64,000 bases of DNA from Fallopia convolvulus (GCA_964016875.1 OZ024734.1:56189496-56253495), one strand, 5' to 3'. Positions 1 through 11,388 are shown, counted from the first letter of the stretch. Notes: a model not told the origin generated them from the sequence alone. A program made the numbers and translations.

Positions 1-774
1 TAGTTTGTCACGATTTGGCCACAAGCTCAAATATTTCATGTTTGTAAATCTTTGTTCTGGATCTCATCTATGGAATTCTCTTTAGTTAGGACTTAGGATA
101 CAAAAGGGAACGGAAGATAGTGTGTAATACACCTTATTTCCCTAATTATTTTCATTGAAGCTGGCTTATGCAAAGTTCATGTCACAGCCATTTGCTTTGG
201 TCTATTAATTTGGCAAAAAATCAATTGATAATCCATATCTTGTCTGCTCTTGAAGCTATGTATCTTCATCATAATTGGAAGTGGCTCGAGTATTTCATGG
301 TTGCATTAGTTTGCAAGTGATTGAGCCCTTCAAAATGATTTTTGGTTCTCTAAATTTGCAATGTATATGGGTCATGACTCATGACTGAATCTTTGATCTT
401 TGTGGCAATCACTCAGTATCCCTTCTCAAGTATGTGCTTATTTTATATATGCTCTGGTTTCATGAATTAATAAATATCTTACATATTGCCACATTTTAGG
501 TCTATTACTCTGCCTTCTCTATATATGTGTAGCATTTGTCATACAGGATATAATGAATCATCAACACTGTGCCAGTTGAGATTATAAAATTGTATGGGCC
601 AAAATGCAATTATGATAATTTTTACAGTTTAAACATTAACCTCAAAAATGTCTATTGCTTTGCAAGAACCCTTACAGCTCATATTCTTGATGTGGTGGAT
701 CATTTTTAGTTCATCTCATTGGAGTTTTTCACTAACATTAACTTTTTTATTCTCGTCTGTTGACAATAATCTAG
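1..774. other. Upstream or intronic sequence of the TBL gene
   Basis: A+T-rich, no recognisable coding homology. It ends in a pyrimidine-rich tract and an AG at 773-774 that makes a good 3' splice site for the next exon, so much of it is probably intron 1 of the TBL gene. An in-frame ATG at 648 opens a hydrophobic stretch that runs into the exon; see the findings. Confidence 0.5.
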
Positions 775-2199
775 AGTGTGATCTATTCCATGGAGAATGG
801 TATTATGATGAATCTGGACCTCTATACACAAACAACTCATGCCCAATCATCACTCAAATGCAAAACTGTCAGGGAAATGGGAGGCCTGACAAGGGCTATG
901 AAAGCTGGCGATGGAAGCCATCCCAGTGTGTACTCCCAAGGTTTGATCCCCATAAATTCTTGGAATTGATGAGTGGAAAAACACTGGCTTTTGTTGGCGA
1001 CTCTGTTGCTCGGAACCAGATGGAGTCCCTTCTTTGCATTCTTTGGCAGGTAAATAAATCATCTTCCTCCTTTAATACATCCATGGTATCAATATCACAA
1101 CCTCTATCTGCCAGTTTTCAACCAAAAAAAAAGAAAAAAGAAGAAAAAACTTATCTTGCAGTTTCAACAATGTTCATGTGTTTTATCACAAAATAAACAA
1201 TGTTCATGCGAGTGACTTCCTCTTGTGTGGGACTACAGGTCTACAATCTTAGTATGAATTATCTTGGGTAATCCAAATGCACCACTAATTAGCCTATAAT
1301 CAGTCTTTCTTGGAAATTTGCTACCTGGCATTGCAAAATTACACAGCCCTTAAATCAATCATTTTCTGAAATGTTTCTGGGTTTAATTCCTATTTCATCT
1401 TCTGAAGGTTGAGGCTCCAAAAAACCGAGTTAACCGCCATATGCAGCGCTGGTTCTTCAGATCGAAACAAGTCATGATTGTTCGGATTTGGTCATCTTGG
1501 CTCGTCCACCAAACCGGGAACGCCTTCAAAGACGTTCCCGAGGGCGTAGCCAAGGTCTTCCTCGACGTCCCAGACGAGACATTCATGGAACAAGCCCCGG
1601 AATTCGACGTGGTCGTCCTCTCCTCGGGCCACTGGTTTGCCAAACAGTCTATCTACATACAGAACAACGAGATCGTCGGGACCCAGCTGTGGGCCCCACC
1701 AAACGGCCAGCAATATCCGGTCAACAATGTGGAGGCGTTTGGAATCTCTGTCGAGACAGCCATGGCGGCGTTGGCTACGCTCCCGAACTACACGGGTATT
1801 ACCATTTTGAGGTCGTACTCGCCCGACCACTACGAGGGCGGGGCTTGGAACACGGGTGGGTCATGTACGGGTAAGGTGGAGCCCGCTCGGCTCGGGAATT
1901 TGTTTGAGAATGGGTTTACAAACATAATGCATGAGAAGCAGGTGACGGGGTTCGAACGGGGTAGGAAGAAGCAGATGAACAGGTCGAAGCTGAAGCTAAT
2001 GGATATTACCGAGGTGTTTTCATATCGGCATGACGGCCACCCGGGCCCATACCGGAGTCCTGACCCGAATAAGATCACGAAACGGGGCCCGGATGGGAGG
2101 CCGCCGCCTCAGGATTGTTTGCATTGGTGTATGCCTGGCCCAGTTGACACTTGGAACGAGTTCGTGATTGAGATCGTTAGGAGAGAGTATGAAAAGTGA
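775..2199 (+). CDS. Trichome birefringence-like protein (TBL19-like polysaccharide O-acetyltransferase), 5' partial
   Basis: TBL proteins are Golgi type II membrane enzymes that O-acetylate cell-wall polysaccharides. Two coding exons are visible: 775-1049, ending at CAG|GTAAAT, and 1408-2199, starting after TTCTGAAG. Both are in phase and end at TGA. Exon A carries the PMR5N/TBL domain (ECDLFHGEW, conserved cysteines, SWRWKPSQC) and the GDS motif in AFVGDSVARNQ. Exon B carries the PC-esterase domain and ends with the catalytic DxxH motif (DCLHWCMPGPVDTWNE). GGAWNTGGSC and YRHDGHPGPY are also typical. It most resembles the TBL18/19 group, from memory and not from a search. The Golgi signal anchor and linker exon is not visible and should lie upstream of the window, unless the ATG at 648 is used. 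No stop or frameshift was found, so the gene looks functional. The 3' UTR probably runs to about 2400. Confidence 0.88.
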
Positions 2200-2408
2200 T
2201 TGTGATTAGAAGCCTAGCAAAGTGAGTTCCTCACTTTCTTCTAAGATGGTCACATATATGATTGTAGAAAGTAGACAAAGCAATTGAGAGCCATAGTGAG
2301 GTCACATAAGTCATTGATTGAGAAGCTTGTGTTATAGAGAGCCTGTTATAGTATTTGTCCTTTTTTTTCTGTGTATTCATTTTTAACAAGTGGATTGTGT
2401 TTAGATAA

Positions 2409-3227
2409 TTTTTTTTTTTTTTTTGAAACAATGAGCTACTAGCTCATTACAAGGCAAACATTAGGCTTTCCTAAAGGAACATGGTCAACCTAAATCATCA
2501 CAACGATCTTTAAGAAATGCAACAAAAGAGGATACAGAGAACAATCGTTCCTAATATTACAAAGATTCGGGTCTAAGAAATCAGAAACTAGAGGTGAATA
2601 TAATAGAGCACTTCGGAAATGAACGACATTGACATGTCTTCTGGTTAAAAAATCAGCCGCAGAGTTACTTTCCCTGAAACAATGAAAAAACACAACATTA
2701 TCAAACCCCCTGACCAAATTCCGAATATCCTTAATTAGAATATTAATTTCCCAAGGAATTTTCCACACATTTTTTAAAGAAATTATGAGAACTAAATTAT
2801 CCCCTTCAATAACAATATTTTTAATATTCATACGAATCGCTTCTCGAAGGCCATGAATAAGCGCTAAAGTTTCAGCCTGGAGTACTGACATTGAGGAAAC
2901 TTGTTGACGATCAAAATTTAGAATTGAACTAACATGATTTCTTAAGATATAGCTTATAAAGGTATTTGAGTTACTTTGTTTAGACGCATCAAAATTTAAT
3001 TTGACCCAATCAACCTGAGGTTTTATCCAAGCCAAATTATTCTTCCTCTTTCGTCTTTGACATACTTGAGAAGTAGTGTTATTATTTCTAATTTGTGAGG
3101 ATATCCATAGCGAATGCTCCCGAGCTGCAAGTTCGCTAGGTAATAAATCAGACATACGAGATGTGTGGTTGAAGATAATTTTATTCCTATGGTTCCAAAC
3201 AAACCACCAAAGATAATTTTCTTCCAA
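2409..3227 (-). pseudogene. L1-type LINE 3' end with RNase H domain, 5'-truncated
   Basis: Non-LTR retrotransposon remnant. The minus-strand reading frame 3227-2490 (245 codons) begins in the linker that usually precedes RNase H (WNHRNKIIFN) and contains an RNase H-like domain: WVKLNFDAS, AETLALIHGLREA, IEGDNLVLI and ESNSAADFL carry the usual D-E-D pattern. The run of 16 T at 2409-2424 on the plus strand is the poly(A) tail of the minus-strand element. Everything upstream of the RNase H region (endonuclease, reverse transcriptase) is absent, as expected for 5' truncation during insertion. I did not find a convincing TSD. It lies about 0.2 kb downstream of the TBL stop codon in the opposite direction. 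Confidence 0.75.
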
Positions 3228-3239
3228 TGTTAGAAGGAT

Positions 3240-4905
3240 CTAATAACTATAGTTTTAATGCAAGGTACCCAAGATATATGGGCTGGCTCTGTTCACCTTT
3301 GAATGGATTTGTTGGCTTATACATATGTTTGTTCTTTCCAGTCAACATTATTTAGTAAGTTCTGATTGCTTGTCAATAAATTAGGCAAATACATAAAACA
3401 AAAAGTATAAAAAAGAGTTGTTTTTTTTTTTTCAATTTTATCACATTCGATTTTAACTATAGTTTTTTGCAATTTTTTCCGTTCCTAATAACCTATTTTA
3501 ACTTTCTACCAAAAAAACCTATTTTAACTAGTTTGCTTTAAAAGTTAACTGATAAATCGATTCCATTTTAGATTTACTTTAGTTATTCAATTAGTTTCAG
3601 CTCCTGCTCCAGCTCGATATATAAAGAGAGCCTCCACCAATTAAAATGGAAAAGAAATTATGAAAAACCAATATGTATAAAAGAAATTAAAAGATCGAAC
3701 AATTAAGAGCAACTAAGCAACCACTAATTCCACATTAATCAAGCTTTGCTTGAACGTGTGATGAGGTGTCACCAGATCTGATCATTTCCCAACAAGGACT
3801 GATTGGAACTAAGTGATGTTGAAGAGAAACAAAAGAACAAGATTTAACTCTTTTTACCCATATAATAAGTAAAAACATTACCTTTTTCTACCATGGTAAG
3901 TATGTGTTTGGCATGTTAGGGGACAAAAAAAAAAAACAGAAAAATCATGTTGACTTTGGAAGAAGAAGCACCCCACCATGTGACTGTGAAGCCACATTCC
4001 AACTTAAATCATCACAATTAAGAATCATGTAAAAAAGTTCTTACATTGATTACAATTCTCTATTGGCCTCTTATGCCTTTCAAATTGGTTACAAAAACAA
4101 AGGATGAATGCTCCTTATATATATAGTGATAATGTATATAAGTTGAGGTGAGAAAATGGATATATTCGTGAGAAAATGGATATATTCGATTCGATATGTT
4201 GAATATACGTTTATTATTTTTACAAAACTTTGATTTATATCTGATCCGAATTCAGCCGGATATAAGAAAATGATGGAATTATTATCTAATGCGGATATTT
4301 GGATTATCCGACAAAAAACTTGTTCTAGTTTGTCAAAGTATCTTGAATATATATTCCTTAGATAAAAACCCTCATTCTGTATCTAAATAGAGTATGTGGG
4401 AAATTTAGAGTGTGACTTGCGTGCGACATAAAAATTATGCGTAATATGAGATTTATTATTGGTCGTTGGACGTACTCTATCTACGGTACTTATTAAAAAG
4501 TGGATCGTAAAGTGTTAAAATTGCATTCAAATTAGGAATATATTTTTTATGTTTTACAATGCACCATAATAGTGTCGTTTAGAAATGCACTTTTGAGATT
4601 TTATGATGCACTTTTTCTCACCGCATATTCGTACAAAACATTCATTCTGCACAAGACTCAAACTCGAAAAAATCAACTAATTGAATACGGAAAAATGCTA
4701 AAAGGATATATTCAGTTCGATTTGATGGATGGAGTAAGTCTGCTCAACCCTAGTAACAAGATACTTGGTCTAAACTAAGATACAATTTTTTTTTTGGTAG
4801 AGTGCACTTAGGTCATTATAATAAGAGACAAAAGATTTAAATTTATGAATATTATTACCTATTAGTTAGATCGATTATGTTTATAAAATTGATTTTTTTT
4901 AATTA
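3240..4905. other. A+T-rich spacer, no gene seen
   Basis: No coding homology on either strand. It holds poly-T/poly-A tracts and a short perfect tandem duplication of a 20-bp unit near 4149-4188. The 68-codon ORF at 4572 has no recognisable features. Confidence 0.5.
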
Positions 4906-4913
4906 TGCTTGTA

Positions 4914-5154
4914 TGAGTTTGGTTCAAATTAAATAAACTCTTATCTTGAAATATAAAATAAATGTGTTTTTTCTCGTTCGTAGTGCACTTTTCATAGGAT
5001 GCTTTGCAAAATACAAAAGTACGATCTGAAAAAGTGTACTACAAAAATTACAAAAACTACAAGGTAATTAAAGTGCAAATCCGAAAAAGTGCACTACTAA
5101 TTAGGAAAAGTGCATTCGTTTCAGGATAAAAAAAAATTTTCATTACCAAACTCA
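4914..5154. mobile_element. hAT-like MITE, copy 1
   Basis: Short non-coding element with terminal inverted repeats. The left end TGAGTTTGG is the reverse complement of the right end CCAAACTCA, and the similarity continues inward as TTCAAATTAAAT / TTTCAGGATAA. It is flanked by an 8-bp duplication with one mismatch (TGCTTGTA at 4906-4913, TGCGTGTA at 5155-5162), the size expected of hAT elements. The interior is full of GTGCACTTTT / AAAAGTGCA motifs on both strands. A second copy lies at 5829-6086. Confidence 0.7.
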
Positions 5155-5162
5155 TGCGTGTA

Positions 5163-5818
5163 TTGCGTGAAGAAGATATTACAATTATACTTTATGTCGA
5201 GGGTCTTTATATTTATTTATTTTATTTTTTAATTGTTAATATGTTTTGAATATGTTAATGACAAATTTTTTTTGGTACGTATATGAGAGCGTTGTTTGAA
5301 GAATCTGCAAGAGGACAACCATGTCCACGCTTGGGTACGTTGGATCTATAAATTTTTTGATTTTATTCCGGGGTTTGATCTGAAATCAAGAAGATAAAAG
5401 CTAATTTTTTTATTCCGGAGTCCCTTGAGGGACCGGAGAGTGCCGCCTCTCCTTCTACCAAAAAAAAGAAGATTTTTTTTTTGGTCTTGTCTTTTGGCTC
5501 GCCCGGTTCGATCGGTCGGACACCGCTCTACATCCGTGGTCGGAAGATAACAACTAATTTTTTTTGGTCGGAAGATAACAGCTAATTAACATTATTAATC
5601 TAAGATTAATGTGGAAATCTTCTATGTTTATTCGGTGTATAAAAAATCATAATCCCGTGAAGGTTTGACTTTGGAGAGATGCGTGGTTTACGCTGAGATC
5701 GAGCCCAGAATATCTAAGCTGTCATGCTACGTACGTAGCTTCGACATATAACATCGTTATATACATCAATAAACATTAAATCAAATGTTTTTTTATGTAT
5801 TTTATTATCTATAAAGAT
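5163..5818. other. Spacer between the two MITE copies
   Basis: A+T-rich, no gene seen. It includes a short G+C-richer stretch near 5420-5540 without recognisable coding content. Confidence 0.4.
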
Positions 5819-5828
5819 GGTAATTAGG

Positions 5829-6086
5829 TAGTTTGGTTCAAATGAAAAAAATTCTTATCCTGAAAAATGAAAATAATTGTACTTTTTCTAGTTCGTAGTG
5901 TACTTTTCCTACTTCAGATTGCATTTTTTCGTATTTGTACTTTTCGTACTTTGTAATGCACTTTTCGTATTTTTTGTAGTACATTTTTCAGATTGTACTT
6001 TTGTATTTTGTAATGCACTTTTCGTACTATGTAGTGTATTTTTCGTTTTTCAGGATAATAGTTTTTTTAATTTGAAGCAAAGTCGG
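5829..6086. mobile_element. hAT-like MITE, copy 2
   Basis: Same family as the element at 4914-5154. The left arm TTCAAATGAAAAAA plus ATTCTTATCCTGAAAAA is matched in inverted orientation by TTTTTCAGGATAATAG plus TTTTTTTAATTTGAA near the right end. TAATTAGG occurs on both sides (5821-5828 and 6087-6094), extending to GGTAATTAGG, a probable 8-bp TSD. The interior is again a run of GTACTTTT/GCACTTTT motifs, which generates a spurious Phe/Val/Leu-rich ORF at 5898. Confidence 0.72.
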
Positions 6087-6315
6087 TAATTAGGATAGTA
6101 TTGTTGCATGGAGTAGAGTATTGATTGTTTATAAAGGCGTAGTAAGGTCGGTGACTCGGTGTAGTCAACATTAAGGATAAGATGTGTGAGGTGAGACTAG
6201 TCATGGGTTCGGTTCTCATGGAACAAGGAAACTAAACCGAGAAAAACTTATGGTTTCAGAACTGGAGGGAAATAGTGGTCGACTGGCTCCATGGGTTCGG
6301 AAACTTGGAAATGCC

Positions 6316-6830
6316 AGTTTCGGAACTGGACCCATGACTAGGTGAGACTTCAGACTTAGGTGGTTCGAGCACGTGTAGCAGAGACAAAGAACCACCCCTG
6401 TTTCTAGGTGGGAAGGCTTGCCCTTTGTGAATTTTCGTCGAGGGAGAGAGCGTCGTAGCAAGAGTTGAAAGGAGGTCATCAGACAAGACTTAACAATTTT
6501 AGCCTTTACATAGGACATGGCCCAAGATAAGGCCTCGTGGAAGAGCAACATTCGGAGTAGATCCGAGGAGGTATGTGTTTGTAGGGAGGAGGGGGCGATG
6601 CGCCCCTCCTGTTATCACTCAACATAAGTGTTTTGTGGCCTAGCTCGTTTCTTCTGTTCTTGTTGTACGTATCTATTTTTTTTCATATATTCTTTTTTCT
6701 TCGGTTTTTTCAACAGTGTTTTCTCCCTTTTACTCGTGTTTGATCTTTTTTTTTTTCTTTGGGTTCACCGAAACATCATCCCAACTTATTTAGGAGCTAG
6801 TGGTCCGTACATCCAAATTCCCAGACGAAA
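6316..6830 (+). pseudogene. RTE-type LINE scrap (3' end of ORF)
   Basis: Translation of the plus strand gives a broken match to the C-terminus of plant RTE reverse transcriptases: LRWFEHV, then a region like PV.R...RRGRERRSKS, and KEVIRQDLTILAFT. The same stretch, better preserved, is found on the minus strand at 62995-63402. Stops and frameshifts are present, so it is non-functional. The sequence up to about 6830 (CATCATCCCAACTTATTTAG) looks like the element's 3' tail. Confidence 0.55.
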
Positions 6831-7182
6831 AATACTGAGTAGTATTGTTGTAAAACTTGTAATTATCTAATATAAAGATAGATTAATAATTGGGTGATTA
6901 ATTAATTGAAATTTAAAATAAAGATCACACGGTGCAAGGATTATTGATTAATGATTTCACGTGCAGATACACGAAGGGTTTCAATGGGGGATCAGAACAT
7001 CCCAAGCGGCCCATCAATGTATTTCACGTTCCTTCCTCACGTTGACTTGACCACACAAACGCCTCCTAATTATGTTACTGCCCTTGTAAATTTACACGTT
7101 CATGTACATGTCTACTTGATTTACTGATTCACCCTCCACCGTCTAATTTAGGCTCTGTTGGGTATTTTTTAGCTGAAGCTTA

Positions 7183-7331
7183 GACTCTGTTTGACACTAT
7201 CGGAATTCAACTAGATGAAGCAGAATTTTGCCATTTTCAAGAAGTTTGGGTGTAGAAGCTTGTTAAAAATGGCAAAAATCCGCTCCATCTAATTGAATTC
7301 CGCTCCCAAAACGCTACTATCGAACAGAGCC
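7183..7331. mobile_element. Tourist/PIF-Harbinger-like MITE
   Basis: A 149-bp foldback sequence. The left part (GACTCTGTTTGAC, then GGAATTCAACTAGATG and TTTGCCATTTT) is mirrored by the right part read in reverse (GGCTCTGTTCGATAG, GGAATTCAATTAGATGG, TTTGCCATTTTT). It is flanked by TTA on both sides, the usual TSD of PIF/Harbinger elements. A related GGCTCTGTTGGG motif lies just upstream at 7151. No coding capacity. Confidence 0.65.
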
Positions 7332-7589
7332 TTAGTGGTGATCTACTTCGTATTGGGTAGATATATTAAGGGAGTAACACTTTTTCATAAGTTTTATAGT
7401 TGCTTCATGACATGATTAACTACCCATTAGTTCATTATCTATCTTGAGTTGGACTTAGTAGTAACCCAGCTAAGCGCCAAAGCCAAACCCAAGACAGTGT
7501 CTATAGTTAAATATGGTAGATAACAATGGGTCCATGACCAAACCTGCTCTAATACCATGAAAAAAGTCTGTGGGTCGATAGATAGGTAG

Positions 7590-8105
7590 ACTGAGGACGT
7601 GTCCTTCATGTGCGCACATGCGCAGTTAGGCTTGGTACATAAGTTCATGAGAGTTCATCCTAAAACCAATTGATAATAGAAGATTAACCCAAGAAATTAT
7701 ATATTAGGCTTTGATTCATTAAATTCCCGATGTGGAAAACACTCACACACACCCTCAAGTGTAACGAGGTTGGCTTAGTTGACACTTGGAAATAGTTCGG
7801 TAAATAAGGTAGATAAAGGACGGGTATCAACTAGCTAAGCCCAACCCTGTTAAACAAAGTAGATAACGGGCGGGTAGCTACTCGCTAAGCCCAACCTAGA
7901 TAGACAAGGTAGATAACGGGCGCTAAGCCCAACCTGGGAACATGTCTATCTTATGTGCACATGGCGGATGGACCTAGCATATAATCTCATGAGTTCCATC
8001 CTAAAAATCAATTGACAATAGAATGAATAAATCAAAAAATTATATGGTAATATTTGATTCATTAAATTCCTGATGTGAAAAATACTCTCATAGTCTCTCA
8101 ATCTA
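7590..8105. repeat. Diverged direct duplication around short tandem units
   Basis: Two diverged copies of a sequence of about 170 bp (near 7595-7765 and 7940-8105), both containing CATGTGCGCACATG-like, ATTCATTAAATTCC and CGATGTGGAAAA-type motifs. Between them, at about 7795-7945, lie three or so tandem units of a 55-60-bp sequence containing GTAGATAACGGGCG and CTAAGCCCAACC. Probably an old LTR-type repeat. No coding content. Confidence 0.5.
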
Positions 8106-8626
8106 TATAAATAAAAAATTAATCTCTTTCCACATGAAAAAATATATATTATAAACAAAGTCAAATCATAGTAATTAACCAATTTTCATTACTTATAAAA
8201 AATTTGCAAAATAAAATATAGAAAATGAAGCCAAAATGAGATATAGTCCATTTGAGATATGTTTTATACTTATCTGCTTCTTGCCCACAATATTTTTGGC
8301 TAGTGTGACACTAAAAGTTTGACATAGTTTTACTCGATTTTAACATTCAAAATAAATTTGATGTGATAAATTAGAACCACCATAACAAAAACTATGTTCA
8401 AATTTCATTAGTAATTTAATACATACTCCTTGTGCCACATTACTACATTAGTGTCATATCGGCCGACCTTGTGTGCCACGTCAAATCGGGATCAAACAAA
8501 TTCATGAATTGCTTAAGTGTTAAGGATTTAAATTAGTGTAAAATCATTCCTTCTAATTTCAAAACTTTATACAAATAACAAAAGTGATTGTCGAAATCAC
8601 AAAAATTAGCACAAAGTTATTTGATA
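8106..8626. other. A+T-rich spacer, no gene seen
   Basis: No recognisable coding or structural element. Confidence 0.4.
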
Positions 8627-9150
8627 TGTTGGAATAAATTCAGTTTTGTCAAATTTCGACCAACAATAAACTCGAATGACCGACAGAGGGTGTGAGGGGA
8701 TAGATAGCCAAAGATATATGATCGTCACCGGTCGCGAGTTAAACGAATGTAACAAGAACGAAAATAATGAATATATGAATCAAACTAGATGTAAACACAA
8801 TACAAATAAAGAAGAATTGCTTATATCCTTTAATTAATGGTAAATTTGAGATTACAAACTGGCCGACGTCTGGCGTCCAAGATCCCGCAAAAAGCCGTCC
8901 GAATGCAAAGAGACTTTTGAGTAATATCAGTTACGAGCGCTGATTACACGAGATTGAGAGAGATTTACAATATGTGAATGAGAGAGTCGTCCTTTTTCTT
9001 TACATGACTGAAATAACCCTTTTATATAGCTAAAAGTAAATGGGAGATAATGGGTAACTTCCCCCTAAAAAGTAGGCTTTGAATGGTTCTTCCACGTTGG
9101 GAGGTTATCACGTAACAACCCCTGGAAAATAGGCATTTGAAATGCTAACA
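8627..9150 (-). mobile_element. Probable solo LTR (minus orientation)
   Basis: Read on the minus strand, the segment starts TGTTAGCATTTC and ends TTCCAACA, a TG..CA pair with short inverted ends. A good TATA box (CTATATAAAA, about 9019-9030) is followed by a pyrimidine-rich leader. No coding sequence is present. Flanking 5-mers (TGATA, CTGTT) do not match, perhaps because element E abuts it directly. The assignment is inferred from structure only. Confidence 0.45.
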
Positions 9151-9271
9151 CTGTTGAAACCCGATATAATACGCGCTATAAACGAGATTTTAATAAATAC
9201 TAACTCTCGGGAATTTCGTACAATCGAACAGTTTTCGTACGTGGATTATTCCTCCTCCCCACCCTTCAACT

Positions 9272-9960
9272 GAGAGTTAGGACCTCACCCTGTTAGAGAG
9301 TTAGCGAACCTCGTTCGCTTAGAGAGTTAGGACCTCGTCCTTTGAGAGTTAGCAAACCTTGTTCGCTTAGAGAGTTAGGACCTCATCCTTTTGAGAGTTT
9401 AGCGAACCTCGTTCGCTTAGAGAGTTAGGACCTCGTCCTTTTGAGAGTTAGCGAACCTCGTTCACTTAGAGTGTTAGGACCTCGTCCTTTGAGAGTTAGC
9501 GAACTTCGTTCACTTAGAGTGTTAGGACCTCGTCCTTTGAGAGTTAGCGAACCCCGTTCACTTAGAGAGTTAGGACCTCGTTCGTTGAGAGTTAGCGAAA
9601 CCCGTTCGCTTAGAGAGTTAGGACCTCATCCTTTTGAGAGTTAGCGAACCTCGTTCGCAGAGAGAGTTAGGACCTCGTCCTTTGAGAGTTAGCGAACCTC
9701 GTTCGCTAGGACCTCGTCCTTTGAGAATTAGCGAACCCCGTTCGCTTAGAGAGTTAGGACCTCGTCCTTTGAGAGTTAGCGAACCCCGTTTGCTTAGAGA
9801 GTTAGAACCTCATCCTTTTGAGAGTTAGTAAACCTCGTTCTCTTAGAGAGTTAGGACCTCGTCCTTTGAGAGTTAGCGAACCTCGTTCGCTTAGAGAGTT
9901 GGGACCTCGTCCCTTTAGAGAGTTAGCGAACCTCGTTCGCTTAGAGAGTTGGGATCTTGT
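9272..9960. repeat. Tandem array 1 of element E, about 48-bp unit
   Basis: About 14 imperfect units containing GAGTTAGGACCTCGTCC and GAGTTAGCGAACCTCGTTCG. Many units measure 48 bp (for example 9491 to 9539). The open frames across it are repeat artefacts rich in Arg, Leu and Glu. Confidence 0.85.
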
Positions 9961-10059
9961 CCTCAAGAGAGTTGTCGCCAACCCCGAGCCTCGCTCGGGT
10001 TGCACATGCTTTTCAAGATTTGGGACCTCGTCCCCAAAAGAGTTAGGACCTCGTCCTTT

Positions 10060-10640
10060 GAGAGTTTCCAACCCCAAGCGGGAAGCGAGGGGTGGATTAG
10101 CGCACTTAGAATCGAGAGTTTCCAACCCCAAGAGGGAAGCGAGGGGTGGATTAGCACACTTAGAACCGAGATTTTCCAACCCCAAGCAGGAAGCGAGGGG
10201 TAGATTAGCGCACTTAGAACCGAGAGTTTCCAACCCCAAGCGGGAAGCGAGGGGTGGATTGGCACACTTAGAATCGAGAGTTTCCAACCCCAAGAGGGAA
10301 GCGAGGGGTGGATTAGCACCTTTAGAATAGAGAGTTTTCAACCCCAAGCGGGAAGCAAGGGGTGGATTAGCACTTTAGAACCGAGAGTTTTCAAACCCAG
10401 ACGGGAAGCGAGGAGTGGATTAGCGCACTTAGAACCGAGAATTTCCAACCCCAAGCGAGAAGCGAGGGGTGGATTAGAACTTTAGAACCAAGAGTTTCCA
10501 ACCCCAAGCGGGAAGCGAGGGATGGATTAGCGCACTTAGAACCGAGAATTTCCATGCCCAAGCGGGAAGCGAGGGGTGGATTAGTGCACTTAGAACCGAG
10601 AATTTCCAACCCCAAGCTGGAAGCGAGGGGTGGATTAGCT
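10060..10640. repeat. Tandem array 2 of element E, 54-bp unit shared with element A
   Basis: About ten to eleven units containing TTTCCAACCCCAAGCGGGAA and GCGAGGGGTGGATTAG, spaced about 54 bp. The reverse complement of this unit forms the array at 21385-21690 downstream of the pol region of element A. This is the main sequence link between E and A. Confidence 0.88.
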
Positions 10641-10644
10641 CACT

Positions 10645-10800
10645 ACGAGGTTCAGTGCCAACCCCGAGCGGGAAGCTCGGCGGTTCCGCGCGTAATGAGG
10701 TTCAACGCAACCCCGAGCGGGAAGCTCGGCGGTTCCATGCATAACAAGGTTCAACGGCAACCCCGAGAGGGAAGCCCGACGGTTCCGTGCACGCCAAGAG
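10645..10800. repeat. Tandem array 3 of element E, about 50-bp unit
   Basis: Three units containing AGGTTCA, AACCCCGAGCGGGAAGCTCG and GCGGTTCC. The GAGC..GCTC core is partly palindromic. Confidence 0.8.
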
Positions 10801-10814
10801 CGAACCCTGTAGTA

Positions 10815-11330
10815 CCGTACCGAGACTAGGGCTAAGCCCGCGCACGCCAGGGGCGGACCCCGTGGCGCCGCACCGAAACTAGAGCTAAGCCCGCGCACGC
10901 TAGGGGCGGACCCCGTGGCGCCGCACCGAGACTAGGGCTAAGCCCGCGCACGCCAGGGGCGGACCCCGTGACGCTGCACCAGAGACTAGGGCTAAGCCCG
11001 CGCACGCCAGGGGCGGACCCCGTGGCGCCGTAACGAGACTAGGAGACTAGGGCTAAGCCCGCGCACGCCAGGGGCGGACCCCGTGGCACCGCACTAGAGA
11101 CTAGGTCTAAGCCCGCGCATGCCAAGGGCAGACCCCGTGGCGCCGCACCAGGGACTAGGGCTAAGCCCGCGCACGCCAGAGGCGGACCCCGTGGCACCAC
11201 ACTAGAGACTAGGGCTATGCCCGCGCACGCTAGGGGCGGAATCGTGGCGCCGCACTAGGGACTAGGGCTAAGCCCGCGCACGCCAAGGGCGGACCCCGTG
11301 GTGCCGCACCTGAGACTATGTCTAACTAAA
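10815..11330. repeat. Tandem array 4 of element E, about 53-bp G+C-rich unit
   Basis: About ten units containing GACTAGGGCTAAGCCCGCGC and GGGGCGGACCCCGTGGCGCC. It is much richer in G+C than its surroundings. It lies next to the primer-binding site, that is, in the leader of element E. Confidence 0.85.
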
Positions 11331-11388
11331 GAGGGAAAAGGATGCACTTACTTGATTTATCTGAGAGTTAGGTCGGATAGGGAGAGCA

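Noticed and set aside
5898..6089. Phe/Val-rich membrane-protein-like ORF
   Set aside because: Falls entirely inside MITE copy 2 and is produced by repeated GCACTTTT motifs.
6216..6551. Minus-strand ORF of 111 codons
   Set aside because: Shadow of a plus-strand RTE LINE scrap, with the same antisense peptide pattern as at 63 kb.
9441..10829. Long open frames across the tandem arrays on both strands
   Set aside because: Unit lengths that are near multiples of three keep several frames open on both strands at once; the peptides are simple repeats.
9272..11330. Repeat arrays considered as a CRISPR-like array
   Set aside because: Units are directly adjacent with no unique spacers, in a plant nuclear context next to LTR sequences.
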